Below are positions 1 through 8,470 of a DNA stretch of 43,427 nt, piece after piece. The notes under the pieces are model-generated. The model made no database searches. It saw only the letters and a program-made list of their open reading frames with translations, and was not told the DNA's origin. Source of the stretch: Reyranella sp. (GTDB lineage Bacteria > Pseudomonadota > Alphaproteobacteria > Reyranellales > Reyranellaceae); assembly GCA_019745575.1 (NCBI GenBank), contig JAIETA010000023.1, positions 1 to 43,427 on the forward strand, read 5' to 3'. Position 1 is the first letter of the stretch; every line of letters starts with the position of its first letter. The position numbers and the translations under genes were made by a program.

Positions 1-14
1 AACTCGAGGCTTCC

Positions 15-69
15 GACCCCCTCCGGCCCTGCGGGCCACCTCCCCCGCGCATGCGCGCTGGGGAGGAGA
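15..69. repeat. Extragenic double-hairpin repeat, copy 1
   Basis: It has a short hairpin (25-37, ggccctgcgggcc) followed by a longer one (39-66) whose arms are cctcccc and ggggagg around the palindrome cgcgcatgcgcg. The layout gacccc-tccg, hairpin, cacctcccc, hairpin, ggggaggaga recurs at 23355-23417, so this is a dispersed element. It lies just past the 3' end of the ABC ATPase gene that ends at 85 and may act as its terminator or as an mRNA 3' stabiliser (inference). Confidence 0.7.
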
Positions 70-84
70 CTGAAAGTCCAGCAT

Positions 85-1128
85 TCATGCGAAGTGGCAG
101 GCAACCTGCCGCGCGGCGCCGGCGGGATGCAAGAGCGGCGTTTCCTCGGCGCAGCGCGGGGTGCCCTTGGGGCAGCGGCCGTAGAAGCGGCAGACCCGGG
201 GGTCGGGGTCGATCGGGCTGCGCGGCTCGCCGCCCAGCCGCAGGCGGCCGGCCCGCTGCGTCGGGTCGGCCTGCGGGATCGCCGAGATCAGCGCCTGCGT
301 ATAGGGATGCTTGGGATCGGCGAAGACCTCCGCCGCCGGCCCCTGCTCGACGATCTTGCCGAGATACATCACCAGCACGCGGTCGCAGAGCAGCCGCACG
401 ACGTTGAGGTCGTGGCTGACGAACAGGTAGCTCATGCCGAGCTCGCGCTTGAGCTGCTGCAGGAGTTGCAGGATCACGACCTGCACCGAGACGTCGAGCG
501 CGGCCGTCGGCTCGTCGAGGATCAGGAGTTCCGGGCTGACGGCGATGGCGCGGGCGATGCCGACGCGCGCCTTCTGGCCGCCCGAGAGCTGGTGCGGGAA
601 GCGCTGCAACAGGTCGCGCGGCAGGCCGGTCTGGTCGGCCAGTTCCTCGACGCGGGCCTTCAGCCGGGCACCCGACAGCCGCTTCAGCCGCCGGATCGGA
701 TCGGCGATCGCATCGGCCGCCGTGTAGCGCGGGTTAAGCGAGTCGCCGGCGTCCTGGAACACCATCTGGATGCGGCCGCGGTGGGGATTGCCGGCGAAGG
801 CGCGGGCCTTGAAGTCGGCAAGCTCGGTGCCGCCCAGCCGGATGCTGCCCGAGGTCGGATCGAGCAGCCGGTTGATCAGCCGCACCAGCGTGGACTTGCC
901 GCAGCCCGACTCGCCCACCAGCCCGACGGTCTCGCCGCGGCCGACGGTGAAGCTCACCTCGTCGACGGCGTGCAGCAGCGGCGGCGGCGGCGCCGGCTTG
1001 CTGAAGGACATCGCGCGCTTGAGCAGGCCCTGCTTGCCGCCGACGACGAAGCGCTTGGCGAGCTCGGCGACGTCGAGCAGCGGGCCGGGCGGGGCAGCGG
1101 GCGCGGCAACGGGTGCGGGCGCCGTCAC
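85..1128 (-). CDS. Peptide-type ABC transporter ATP-binding protein (DppF/OppF-like)
   Basis: Second ATPase of a dipeptide/oligopeptide-type importer; it hydrolyses ATP at the cytoplasmic face to drive uptake. The 347-residue product has Walker A GESGCGKST (Lys78), signature LSGGQKARV (about 181) and Walker B LLILDEP (about 200). The C-terminal oligo_HPY region begins at HPYTQALISAIP and carries a cysteine cluster (CRFYGRCP and two later Cys), as usual for this subfamily. The GTG start at 1128 overlaps the upstream ATPase stop as GTGA, so translation is probably coupled. Reading the frame further upstream only gives shadow sequence over the other ATPase. It is the last gene of a receptor-permease-permease-ATPase-ATPase set. 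The substrate cannot be read from the sequence; the divergent allophanate hydrolase hints at a nitrogen compound (inference). Confidence 0.93.
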   Translation of the reverse strand: MTAPAPVAAPAAPPGPLLDVAELAKRFVVGGKQGLLKRAMSFSKPAPPPPLLHAVDEVSFTVGRGETVGLVGESGCGKSTLVRLINRLLDPTSGSIRLGGTELADFKARAFAGNPHRGRIQMVFQDAGDSLNPRYTAADAIADPIRRLKRLSGARLKARVEELADQTGLPRDLLQRFPHQLSGGQKARVGIARAIAVSPELLILDEPTAALDVSVQVVILQLLQQLKRELGMSYLFVSHDLNVVRLLCDRVLVMYLGKIVEQGPAAEVFADPKHPYTQALISAIPQADPTQRAGRLRLGGEPRSPIDPDPRVCRFYGRCPKGTPRCAEETPLLHPAGAARQVACHFA

Positions 1129-2093
1129 AGCGGGTTCCAGCAGGCGACGATGTGGCGGTCGCCGACGGTGCGCCGCGGCAGCGGCTGGGCGCAGGCGTCG
1201 GTGCGGCGCTCGCAACGCTCGCTGTAGCGGCAGGGCGGCAGGTCGGCGCGGCGCAGGTCCGGCAGGCCGCCGGGGATCGAGGCCAGGCTCTCCAGCGAGG
1301 CGGTCTCGCCCGGCGTCGCGGCCAGCAGCTTGGCGGCATAGGGATGGCGCGGCCGGGCAAACAGCTCGCGGCCGGGCGCCGCCTCGACGATGTGGCCGGC
1401 ATGCATGACCACGATGCGGTCGCAGTATTCGGCGGCCAGCGCCAGGTCGTGCGTGATGAAGATGGTGGCCATGCCCGACTCGCCCGCCAGCTCGCCGATC
1501 AGGTCCATGATGACGGCCTGCGTGGTGACGTCGAGGCCGGTGGTCGGCTCGTCGGCGATCAACAGCGCCGGCCGGCAGGCCAGCGCGATGGCGATCATGA
1601 TGCGCTGGCACATGCCGCCCGACAGCTCGAAGGGATAGGCCTCGGCGCGGCGCTCGGGATCGGGGATGCGCACCTTCTTCAGCATCTCGATCGCGGCCCT
1701 GGGCGCGTCGCCGCGCGTGGCGCCGCCGTGGCGCACCAGCACGTCGGCGATCTGCCGCCCGACGCGGCGGATCGGGTTGAGCGCCGTGCGCGGGTTCTGG
1801 AAGATCATCGAGAGCTCGCGGCCGCGCTGCTCGGCCAGGTCGCGCTCGTCGAGCGCCAGCAGGTCGGCGCCGCCGAACATCGCACGCCCCGAGGTCACCC
1901 GCCCGGCGGCGTCGAGAATGCCCATGACGGCGAAGGCCGTCACCGACTTGCCCGAGCCGCTCTCGCCGACCAGCGCCACGGTCTCGCCGCGTTCGACGCT
2001 GAAGCCGACATGCTCCAGCACCTTGACCGTGCCCGAGCGGGTGCGGAACTCGACCGAGAGGTCTTCTATGGCAAGCGTCGGAACGGCGGTCAT
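1125..2093 (-). CDS. Peptide-type ABC transporter ATP-binding protein (DppD/OppD-like)
   Basis: First ATPase of the importer, 322 residues. Walker A is GESGSGKSVTA (Lys49), the Q-loop is in MIFQNPRTALNP, the signature LSGGMCQR is near 157, Walker B LLIADEPTTGLD near 175 and the H-loop is FITHDL. The oligo_HPY tail HPYAAKLLAATPG ends in a Cys-containing segment. It starts at ATG 2093, directly after a repeat-filled 184-base gap that separates it from the upstream permease. Its stop overlaps the start of the next ATPase gene by four bases. Together the two ATPases would form the heterodimer typical of Dpp/Opp systems. Confidence 0.94.
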   Translation of the reverse strand: MTAVPTLAIEDLSVEFRTRSGTVKVLEHVGFSVERGETVALVGESGSGKSVTAFAVMGILDAAGRVTSGRAMFGGADLLALDERDLAEQRGRELSMIFQNPRTALNPIRRVGRQIADVLVRHGGATRGDAPRAAIEMLKKVRIPDPERRAEAYPFELSGGMCQRIMIAIALACRPALLIADEPTTGLDVTTQAVIMDLIGELAGESGMATIFITHDLALAAEYCDRIVVMHAGHIVEAAPGRELFARPRHPYAAKLLAATPGETASLESLASIPGGLPDLRRADLPPCRYSERCERRTDACAQPLPRRTVGDRHIVACWNPL

Positions 2094-2100
2094 GCGACTG

Positions 2101-2165
2101 CCTCATGCTGAGGAGCGAGCCCGGCGCATTCACATGCGCCTTTAGCGAGCGTCTCGAAGCATGAG
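2101..2165. repeat. Palindromic extragenic repeat (alphaproteobacterial REP-like)
   Basis: An outer inverted repeat, ctcatgct (2102-2109) with agcatgag (2158-2165), encloses an inner stem ggcgcat/atgcgcc (2123-2129 and 2134-2140). The flanking words ctgaggagcg and gcgtctcgaa are typical of the interspersed palindromes of Bradyrhizobium-like genomes. It sits inside the ABC transporter operon, between the dppC-like and dppD-like genes. Confidence 0.8.
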
Positions 2166-2194
2166 ACACGGGAACTTTGTCCGTATCCACCAAA

Positions 2195-2214
2195 GGGCGG
2201 GGGGTACCCCGCCC
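2195..2214. repeat. Strong GC hairpin between two repeat units
   Basis: Perfect 8-base inverted repeat, gggcgggg and ccccgccc, around ggta. It lies between the two REP-like units at 2101-2165 and 2216-2253, making a composite element. On the transcribed (minus) strand it could pause or attenuate transcription before the ATPase genes. No T-run follows it, so a classical terminator is not clear. Confidence 0.6.
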
Positions 2215-2215
2215 G

Positions 2216-2253
2216 GATCGAGACGGCCCTGCGGGCCTCCTCAGGGTGAGGCG
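2216..2253. repeat. Second REP-like unit, opposite orientation
   Basis: Read on the minus strand it has the form cctcaccctgaggagg, stem, cgtctcgat: the same family layout as the unit at 2101-2165 but inverted relative to it. An internal stem, ggccc/gggcc, is present (about 2225-2237). Small ORFs across this region encode the HPEEARRAV-type peptide that these repeats commonly give rise to, so they were not called as genes. Confidence 0.7.
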
Positions 2254-2277
2254 TATGCTTGTCGACCAGTACCGCGG

Positions 2278-3123
2278 TCACGTCCGCATCCTGGGATCGA
2301 TGATGTCGCGCAGGCCGTCGCCCAGCAGGTTGAAGCAGAACACCGCCAGCATCAGCGCCAGGCCGGGAAACAGCGCGATCCACCACTCGCCGGACTGGAT
2401 GAAGTTGGCGCCTTCGGCGACCATGATGCCCCACTCGGCGTCGGGCGGCCGCACGCCGAGGCCGATGAAGCTGAGGCCGGCGGCGTTCAGGATGGCGTAG
2501 CCCATGGTGAGCGACATCTGCACCATCATGATCGGCATGATGTTGGGCAGGACATGGCCCAGCAGCACGCGCGTCTCGCCGTTGCCCGAGAGCCTGGCCG
2601 CCTCGACGAAGCCCGACTCGCGCCGCACGTTGGCCTCGGCGCGGGCGACGCGGGCGTAGAGCGGAAAATTGATGATGGCGGTGGCGATCACGATGTTGAT
2701 CACCTCGTTGCCGAGCGCCGCCACGATGCCCATCGCCAGCACGAACAGCGGGAAGGCCATGATGGTGTCGGCCAGGCGGCCGACGACGCGGTCGGTCCAG
2801 CCGCCGAAATAGCCGGCGGCCACGCCCGACAGGGCGCCGAGCAGAAAGGCCAGCACCACGGAGGCGAAGGCGATCGTCAGGTCGAGCCGGGTCGCCACCA
2901 GCACACGGCTGAAAATGTCGCGGCCGAGTTGGTCGGTGCCGAACCAGTGCGCGGCCGAGGGCGGCTTCAGCGCCATGGCGACGTTGCTCTGCAGCGGATT
3001 GTAGGGCGCCAGCGCCGGCCCCAGGATGGCCGCCAGCAGGAACAGCGCGAACAGACCGAAGGCGAGCCCGGTGACCGGGTTCTCCGCCATCACGTAGCGG
3101 GCATGGCGCAGCAGCGGCCGCAT
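2278..3123 (-). CDS. Peptide-type ABC transporter permease (DppC/OppC-like)
   Basis: Inner-membrane permease of 281 residues. The N-terminus has one membrane segment (GLAFGLFALFLLAAIL) and the short region NPLQSN...HWFGTDQLGRDIFSR typical of OppC N-terminal domains. Further hydrophobic segments follow, with an EAA-type loop EAARLSGNGETRVLLGHVLP at about 173-192 that would contact the ATPases. The ATG at 3123 lies one base after the stop of the upstream permease, so the two are coupled. The gap to the next gene downstream holds the REP-like block. Confidence 0.93.
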   Translation of the reverse strand: MRPLLRHARYVMAENPVTGLAFGLFALFLLAAILGPALAPYNPLQSNVAMALKPPSAAHWFGTDQLGRDIFSRVLVATRLDLTIAFASVVLAFLLGALSGVAAGYFGGWTDRVVGRLADTIMAFPLFVLAMGIVAALGNEVINIVIATAIINFPLYARVARAEANVRRESGFVEAARLSGNGETRVLLGHVLPNIMPIMMVQMSLTMGYAILNAAGLSFIGLGVRPPDAEWGIMVAEGANFIQSGEWWIALFPGLALMLAVFCFNLLGDGLRDIIDPRMRT

Positions 3124-3124
3124 G

Positions 3125-4138
3125 TCAGGAGTCCAGGCGGATGCGCGGGTCGACTAGGCCGTAGAGCAGGTCGATCGCCAGGTTGAGCGCCACGTAGAGC
3201 ACCGCCATGGTGAGCACGAAGCCCTGGACCGGCGCGTAGTCCGACGTGATCAGCGCATTCACGGCGTAGAGGCCGACGCCCGGCCAGGCGAACACCGTCT
3301 CGACCAGCACGTTGGCGCCGAGCAGGAACGAGAACACCATGCCGAGCACGGTGATGACCGGCAGGACGGCGTTGCGGAAGGCGTAGGTGAACACCACGGT
3401 GCGCGGCGCGAGGCCGCTTGCCCGCGCGGTGCGGATGAAGTCGCTGCCCAGCACCGCCAGCATCGAGCCGCGGGTCATGCGAGCAAGCGGCGCCAGGGAG
3501 AAGATCGCCATCGAGATCGCCGGCAGCGCGAGCTGACGCAGCGCGCCCCAGAAGGTCTCGCTGTTGCCGGTGAGCGCCGAGTCGATCAGGTAGAAGCCGG
3601 TGATGTGCTGCGGCGGCGAGAGGAAGACGTCGAGCCGGCCGGTCGGCGCCGGCGCCCATTGCAGCAGGTAATAGAAGACGTAGGCGAACAAGAGGCCGGT
3701 GAAGAACACCGGCAGCGAGACGCCGGCCGTCGTCACGACGCGGCAGACATGGTCGATCCACGTCCCCTGCTTCACCGCCGCGAGCACGCCGAGCGGAATG
3801 GCGATGAAGACGGCGAGCAGCAGCGCCGCCAGGGTGAGCTCGGCCGAGGCCGGCAGGCGCGTGGCGATCTCCGTCACCACCGGCTGGCCGGTGCTGAGCG
3901 AGTTGCCGAGATTGCCGCTCAGCAGGTCGCCCACATAGGCAACGAACTGCTCGGGCAGCGACTTGTCGAGCCCGAGCTTGGTGCGGATCTCGGCTACCGC
4001 CTGCGGACTGGCGGCGAGTCCCGCGAAATAGGCCGCGGGATCGCCGGGCAGCAGGCGCGTCAGCATGAAGGTGACGACGACGACGCCCACGATGCTGGGA
4101 ATCGCCGTCGCCAGCCGCGACAGCAGCAGGTTCAGCAT
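3125..4138 (-). CDS. Peptide-type ABC transporter permease (DppB/OppB-like)
   Basis: Inner-membrane permease, 337 residues, usual DppB length. It opens with a membrane segment followed by the periplasmic region LLPGDPAAYFAG, as in the OppB family. Several more hydrophobic helices follow, and the EAA-type loop DFIRTARASGLAPRTVVF lies at about 231-248. The C-terminal YGLVDPRIRLDS is the family signature end. It starts 21 bases after the stop of the receptor gene and pairs with the dppC-like product to make the translocation channel. Confidence 0.94.
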   Translation of the reverse strand: MLNLLLSRLATAIPSIVGVVVVTFMLTRLLPGDPAAYFAGLAASPQAVAEIRTKLGLDKSLPEQFVAYVGDLLSGNLGNSLSTGQPVVTEIATRLPASAELTLAALLLAVFIAIPLGVLAAVKQGTWIDHVCRVVTTAGVSLPVFFTGLLFAYVFYYLLQWAPAPTGRLDVFLSPPQHITGFYLIDSALTGNSETFWGALRQLALPAISMAIFSLAPLARMTRGSMLAVLGSDFIRTARASGLAPRTVVFTYAFRNAVLPVITVLGMVFSFLLGANVLVETVFAWPGVGLYAVNALITSDYAPVQGFVLTMAVLYVALNLAIDLLYGLVDPRIRLDS

Positions 4139-4159
4139 CGAAGGCTCCGACGTCCGCGC

Positions 4160-5761
4160 CTAGCCCTTGGCGAGCTGGCGGTAGTCGAGCTGGCGGTGGA
4201 ACCAGTAGCGGTAGCCGGTGACGTTCTTCTGCATCGCCACGTTGAGCAGCGGCTGGAAGAGCGGCACGCGCGGCACCTCCTCGAAGGCGATGTCGACGAA
4301 GCCGTTGACGGCGTCCTCGTACTCCTTGCCCGAGGCGAACCGCGCCTTGTCGATCAGCGCGTCCATGGTCGGGTTCTTGTAGCTCATCGTGTTGAAGACG
4401 GCGTTCTGGCCGTGATAGCACCAGAAGAAGAAGTACTCCGGATAGTTCAACCAGCCGCCGAACGAGTTGGCGATCATCGGCATGTTCTTCTTCAGCAGTT
4501 CGCCGCGCCAGTTGGCGCCCGGGATCTTGTTGATCGCCGCCTTGATACCGATCTGCGCCAGGCTCTCCTGGACCAGGATGGTGAGCGGCTCGTTGGTGCT
4601 GGCGAGGCCGAGGTCGAACGAGATCGTGGTCTCGAAGCCGTTGGGGTAGCCCGCCTCGGCCATCAGTGCCTTGGCCTTGGCGAGGTCGGTCTTGTAGCCG
4701 TCCTTCTGCGGCCAGACGATGCCCTTCGACTTGTTGTCGGCGCCGCCGAACAGCGGAATCGCCTGGCCGAACATCACCGAGTCCATGATCTGCTGGTAGG
4801 GCAGCGCCCAGGCCACGGCCTGGCGGACTTTTACGTTGTCGAACGGCTTCTGGGTGACGTTCATGCCGATGTAGGTCATCGCGTTCTCGATCGGCGTGCC
4901 CACGACGGTGAGCTTGGGCATCGTCCTGAGCTCGGCGAAGTCCTTGGACGGCAGGTCGAACGACAGGTCGGCGTCGCCGCGCTCCAGCAGCGCGCGGCGG
5001 TTTCCGGCCGACGGGATGATGCGCATGACGACACGCCTGATCTTGGGCATCGGCCCGCTCTTCCAGTCGTCGTTGCGGACGTAGACGACCTCCTGGCCGG
5101 GCTGCCAACGCTCGACCTTGTAGGCGCCGCCCGACGCGGTGTTGTTCTTGCACCACTCCATCGCCCACGGGTCGGTCGCGGTCGCGTTCTTCTTGCAGAG
5201 CTCGGAATTCATGATCACCGGCACCGGCACGCCGATGTCGGGCATGGTGAGCTTGTCGGCGCGAATGAAGTCGACGCGGAAAGTGTGGTCGTCGACGACG
5301 ACGAACTGCTCCGGCTTCTCGAGCGATCCCGCCTTCATCTGGAAGGTCGGGAAGCCGCCCACCGTGACGGCGCGATCGAACGACCACTTGACGTCCTTGG
5401 CGGTGATCGGCGTGCCGTCGTGGAACTTGGCATCGCGGCGCAGCTTGAAGGTCACCGAGTTGGGCTTGAGGTCCCATTCGGTGGCGAGCTCGGGCTCGAG
5501 CTTGGTGTAGTCGTAATGGTCGTTGCCGTTTGCGTCCTTCTTGGCGCCGTAGGTGATCAGCCGGTCATGGGTGTTCCACGACACCTCGTAGGCCGGCCGG
5601 TTGGCGCCGACGCCGTGGATGTCCATCGAGTTCGGCGGGCTTTCATTGACGATCAGCAGGGTCTCGTTGCGCGCCTGCGCCTTGGCCTCGGACCAGATGG
5701 CCGGTGCGGTGACCGCGGCGGCGCCGGCGGCGGTGGTCTTGATGAAAGAACGACGCTTCAT
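4160..5761 (-). CDS. ABC transporter substrate-binding protein, SBP family 5 (DppA-like)
   Basis: Periplasmic receptor of 533 residues for the downstream permeases and ATPases. The start at 5761 gives a clean Tat-type signal (MKRRSFIK then an Ala-rich core and SEAKAQA), preceded by AGGGG on the minus strand; in-frame sequence further upstream looks non-coding. The family-5 pattern is present: LEPELATEWDLKPNSVTFKL, the DGTPITAKDVKWSFDRA region, and a late GYPNGFETTISFD segment. It is the first gene of the operon and diverges from atzF across 115 bases, which should hold both promoters. Family 5 binds peptides but also opines, nickel and glycosides, so the ligand is open. Confidence 0.93.
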   Translation of the reverse strand: MKRRSFIKTTAAGAAAVTAPAIWSEAKAQARNETLLIVNESPPNSMDIHGVGANRPAYEVSWNTHDRLITYGAKKDANGNDHYDYTKLEPELATEWDLKPNSVTFKLRRDAKFHDGTPITAKDVKWSFDRAVTVGGFPTFQMKAGSLEKPEQFVVVDDHTFRVDFIRADKLTMPDIGVPVPVIMNSELCKKNATATDPWAMEWCKNNTASGGAYKVERWQPGQEVVYVRNDDWKSGPMPKIRRVVMRIIPSAGNRRALLERGDADLSFDLPSKDFAELRTMPKLTVVGTPIENAMTYIGMNVTQKPFDNVKVRQAVAWALPYQQIMDSVMFGQAIPLFGGADNKSKGIVWPQKDGYKTDLAKAKALMAEAGYPNGFETTISFDLGLASTNEPLTILVQESLAQIGIKAAINKIPGANWRGELLKKNMPMIANSFGGWLNYPEYFFFWCYHGQNAVFNTMSYKNPTMDALIDKARFASGKEYEDAVNGFVDIAFEEVPRVPLFQPLLNVAMQKNVTGYRYWFHRQLDYRQLAKG

Positions 5762-5876
5762 TTCTTGCCCCTGTTCGTCTGACCCACGTTCCCGACCCAC
5801 GAAGGCAAGGACCGTGCCAAAGACCGCGCGCTTGTGCCGGCTGCGCCGGGGCCGGACGGAGTCTAAAAGGCGGGTC

Positions 5877-7661
5877 ATGACAAACCTCCCCGATCTCGGC
5901 CTGCACGCCCTGCGCACTGCCTATCTGCAGGGCACCCTCGATGTCGGACGGGTCGTCGACGAGGTCATCCTGCGCATTTCCAAGGCAGGCGACGACAAGG
6001 TGTGGATTTCGCGCGCCTCCGACGGGGCGCTGCGGGCCGCTGCGGCGGCGCTCGACGCGCGGCGCGGCGAGATCGACCGGATGCCGCTCTACGGCGTGCC
6101 CTTCGCGGTGAAGGACAATATCGACGTGGCCGGCATGACCACGACGGCCGCCTGCCCGGGCTTCGCCTACGACGCCAAGAGATCGGCCGAGGTCGTGCGG
6201 CGGCTCGTCGAGGCGGGCGCCCTTGTCGTGGGCAAGACCAACCTCGACCAGTTCGCCACCGGCCTGGTCGGTGTGCGCTCGCCCTACGGCGTGCCGCGCA
6301 ATCCGTTCGATCCCGACTACGTTCCCGGCGGCTCCAGTTCGGGGTCGGCCGTGGCCGTCGCGGCGGGGCTGGTGAGCTTTTCGCTCGGCACCGACACGGC
6401 GGGCTCGGGCCGTGTGCCGGCCGGCCTCAACAACATCGTGGGCCTAAAACCGACGCCGGGCCTGTTCAGCAATGAAGGCGTCGTGCCGGCCTGCGCCTCG
6501 CTCGACTGCGTATCGGTGTTCGCACTGTCCTGCGCCGACGCCGACGCCGTGCTCGCGGTGGCGACCGACGCGGCGGCCACCCCGGCGATCGGGCCGGCGA
6601 TCGGCCCGGCCTCCCGGTTCGGCGTGCCACGGCCGCTGGAATTCTTCGGCGATCAGGCCTTTGCCGCGCTCTATGGCCAGGCGGTCGAGCGGGCCCGGGC
6701 GCTGGGCGGCACGCCGGTCGAATTCGACTACGCGCCGTTTCGCGACGCCGCCCAGCTGCTCTACAGCGGCCCGTGGGTGGCCGAGCGCACGGCGGCGGTC
6801 GGCGCCTTCATCGAGGGCGCCGGCGAGGCGGCGGGCGTCTGGCCGGTCACCCGCCAGATCGTGCTGGGCGGTCGCAAGTACAGCGCCGTCGACGCCTTCG
6901 AGGGCCAATACCGGCTGGCGGCGCTCCGGGCGCGGGCCATGGCCGAGATGGCGGGCCTCGACTTCCTGCTGCTGCCGACCGCGGGCACGGCCTATCGCGT
7001 GGCCGACCTCGCGCGCGAGCCGGTGCTCTACAATTCCAACCTCGGCCACTACACCAACTTCGTGAACTTCTTCGGCCTCTCCGCGCTGGCGTTGCCGGCC
7101 GGCTTCCGCGCCGACGGCATTCCCTTCGGCATCACCCTGGTCGGGCGGGCCAATGCCGAGCGCGCCCTGTTGGCCTGGGGCGCACGCTGGCAGCGCGCCA
7201 CGGCGCTGCCGCTCGGCAAGACGGCAAGCCGCCTGCCCGACGCCGCGCACGATCCTGTCGTCGCCGAGGATCGCGTGTCGATCGCTGTGGTCGGCGCGCA
7301 CATGAGCGGCCTGCCGCTGAACGGCCAGCTCGCGGACCTCGGCGGCCGGCTGGAGAACGCGGGCCGGACCGCGCCGGTCTATCGCTTCTATGCCCTGCCC
7401 GGTGGCCCTCCCCACCGGCCCGGGATGGTGCGCGTCGCCCAGGGCGGCGGCGCCATCGCGCTGGAGGTCTGGAGCCTGCCCTCTGCCGCCGTCGGCGCCT
7501 TCGTCGAACAGATCCCGGCGCCGCTCGGGCTCGGCACCGTCGAGCTGGAGGACGGCACGAGCGTCAAAGGCTTTCTATGCGAGGCCTACGCCACGGAGGG
7601 CGCGCGGGACATCACGGCACTGGGCGGCTGGCGGGCCTATGTGAAAAGCCTCGCCAGCTGA
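5877..7661 (+). CDS. atzF: Allophanate hydrolase (AtzF-type)
   Basis: Hydrolyses allophanate to ammonia and CO2, the last step of urea-carboxylase, biuret or cyanuric acid breakdown. The 594-residue protein has the full two-domain form. The amidase-signature domain has catalytic Lys79 (FAVKDNID), cis-Ser153 (GGSSSGS) and nucleophile Ser177 (TDTAGSGR). The C-terminal domain (about 460-590) includes [23 protein letters not shown] and [14 protein letters not shown], which set AtzF apart from plain amidases. The start at 5877 (MTNLPDLGL) is preferred over upstream codons, which overlap the divergent receptor gene. No urea carboxylase or biuret hydrolase is in the window; the biotin enzyme at 15572-18937 is an acyl-CoA carboxylase. 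Pairing with the divergent ABC transporter suggests uptake of a nitrogen compound (inference). Confidence 0.93.
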   Translation: MTNLPDLGLHALRTAYLQGTLDVGRVVDEVILRISKAGDDKVWISRASDGALRAAAAALDARRGEIDRMPLYGVPFAVKDNIDVAGMTTTAACPGFAYDAKRSAEVVRRLVEAGALVVGKTNLDQFATGLVGVRSPYGVPRNPFDPDYVPGGSSSGSAVAVAAGLVSFSLGTDTAGSGRVPAGLNNIVGLKPTPGLFSNEGVVPACASLDCVSVFALSCADADAVLAVATDAAATPAIGPAIGPASRFGVPRPLEFFGDQAFAALYGQAVERARALGGTPVEFDYAPFRDAAQLLYSGPWVAERTAAVGAFIEGAGEAAGVWPVTRQIVLGGRKYSAVDAFEGQYRLAALRARAMAEMAGLDFLLLPTAGTAYRVADLAREPVLYNSNLGHYTNFVNFFGLSALALPAGFRADGIPFGITLVGRANAERALLAWGARWQRATALPLGKTASRLPDAAHDPVVAEDRVSIAVVGAHMSGLPLNGQLADLGGRLENAGRTAPVYRFYALPGGPPHRPGMVRVAQGGGAIALEVWSLPSAAVGAFVEQIPAPLGLGTVELEDGTSVKGFLCEAYATEGARDITALGGWRAYVKSLAS

Positions 7662-7693
7662 TAAGGTTCGTTCCTTCGGGGAGGAACGCATTC

Positions 7694-8446
7694 ATGAGTG
7701 GAAAGATCGCCGTCGTCACCGGCGCGGGCAGCGGCATCGGCCGCGCCTCGGCGCTGGCCCTGCTGAAGAACGGCTACAAGGTGGCGCTGGCCGGCCGGCG
7801 CCAGGAGGCGCTGGACGAGACCGCCGGGATGGCCGGCAACAATGCCGCCCATGCGCTCGCCGTGCCGACCGACGTCACCAGGCGCGACGACATCGTGGCG
7901 CTGTTCGCCAAGGTCAGGGCGACGTGGGGCCGGCTAGACCTGGTGTTCAACAATGCCGGCGGCGGCGCGCCGCCGGTGCCGCTGGAGGAGCTGCCGTACG
8001 AGACCTGGCTCGGCGTGGTGGCGGCCAACCTCACCGGCCCGTTCCTGTGCACCCAGGAAGCGATCAAGATCATGAAGGACCAGAAGCCGCGCGGCGGGCG
8101 CATCATCAACAACGGCTCGATCTCGGCGCACGCGCCCCGGCCGTTCTCGGTGGCCTACACGGCGACCAAGCACGCCATCACCGGCCTCACCAAGTCGACC
8201 TCGCTCGACGGCCGCGCCTACGACATCGCCTGCGGCCAGATCGACATCGGCAATGCCGTGACGCCGATGACCGAGCGCATGACCAAGGGCGTGCTGCAGC
8301 CCGACGGCAGCACGCGGGTCGAGCCGCGCATGGACGTCGAGGCGGTGGCCCAGGCCATCGTCTACATGGACAGCCTGCCGCTCGACGCCAACGTGCAGTT
8401 CATGACCGTGATGGCGACCAAGATGCCGTTCGTGGGCAGAGGTTAG
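7694..8446 (+). CDS. SDR family oxidoreductase
   Basis: Short-chain dehydrogenase/reductase of 250 residues with a Rossmann fold: TGAGSGIG near the N-terminus for NAD(P), NNAGGG around 88, and the catalytic pair Tyr155/Lys159 (YTATK). The C-terminal half has an unusual segment, [17 protein letters not shown], in place of the usual PG-motif region. It follows atzF by 32 bases with GGGGAGGAACG before the ATG, so it is probably co-transcribed. The substrate cannot be told from sequence. Confidence 0.9.
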   Translation: MSGKIAVVTGAGSGIGRASALALLKNGYKVALAGRRQEALDETAGMAGNNAAHALAVPTDVTRRDDIVALFAKVRATWGRLDLVFNNAGGGAPPVPLEELPYETWLGVVAANLTGPFLCTQEAIKIMKDQKPRGGRIINNGSISAHAPRPFSVAYTATKHAITGLTKSTSLDGRAYDIACGQIDIGNAVTPMTERMTKGVLQPDGSTRVEPRMDVEAVAQAIVYMDSLPLDANVQFMTVMATKMPFVGRG

Positions 8447-8466
8447 CCGGCCGGGGCTGGCCGGCT
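8445..8466. terminator. Bidirectional hairpin between convergent genes
   Basis: Perfect 8-base inverted repeat, agccggcc/ggccggct, around a 6-base loop. It starts in the stop codon of the SDR gene and ends just before the convergent regulator gene stop. Position and stability fit a shared terminator; there is no long T-run. Confidence 0.55.
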
Positions 8467-8470
8467 GGCG

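Noticed and set aside
85-2193. A 702-residue frame spanning both ABC ATPases
   Set aside because: Only its C-terminal half is real protein (85-1128); the N-terminal half is the wrong frame over the other ATPase gene, a result of high GC content.
2090-2434. A small frame containing HPEEARRAV
   Set aside because: It is the known kind of peptide read from palindromic extragenic repeats, not a gene.
3605-5782. A 725-residue plus-strand frame opposite the ABC receptor and permease
   Set aside because: Same antisense artefact of GC-rich third codon positions; no recognisable motif or ribosome site.
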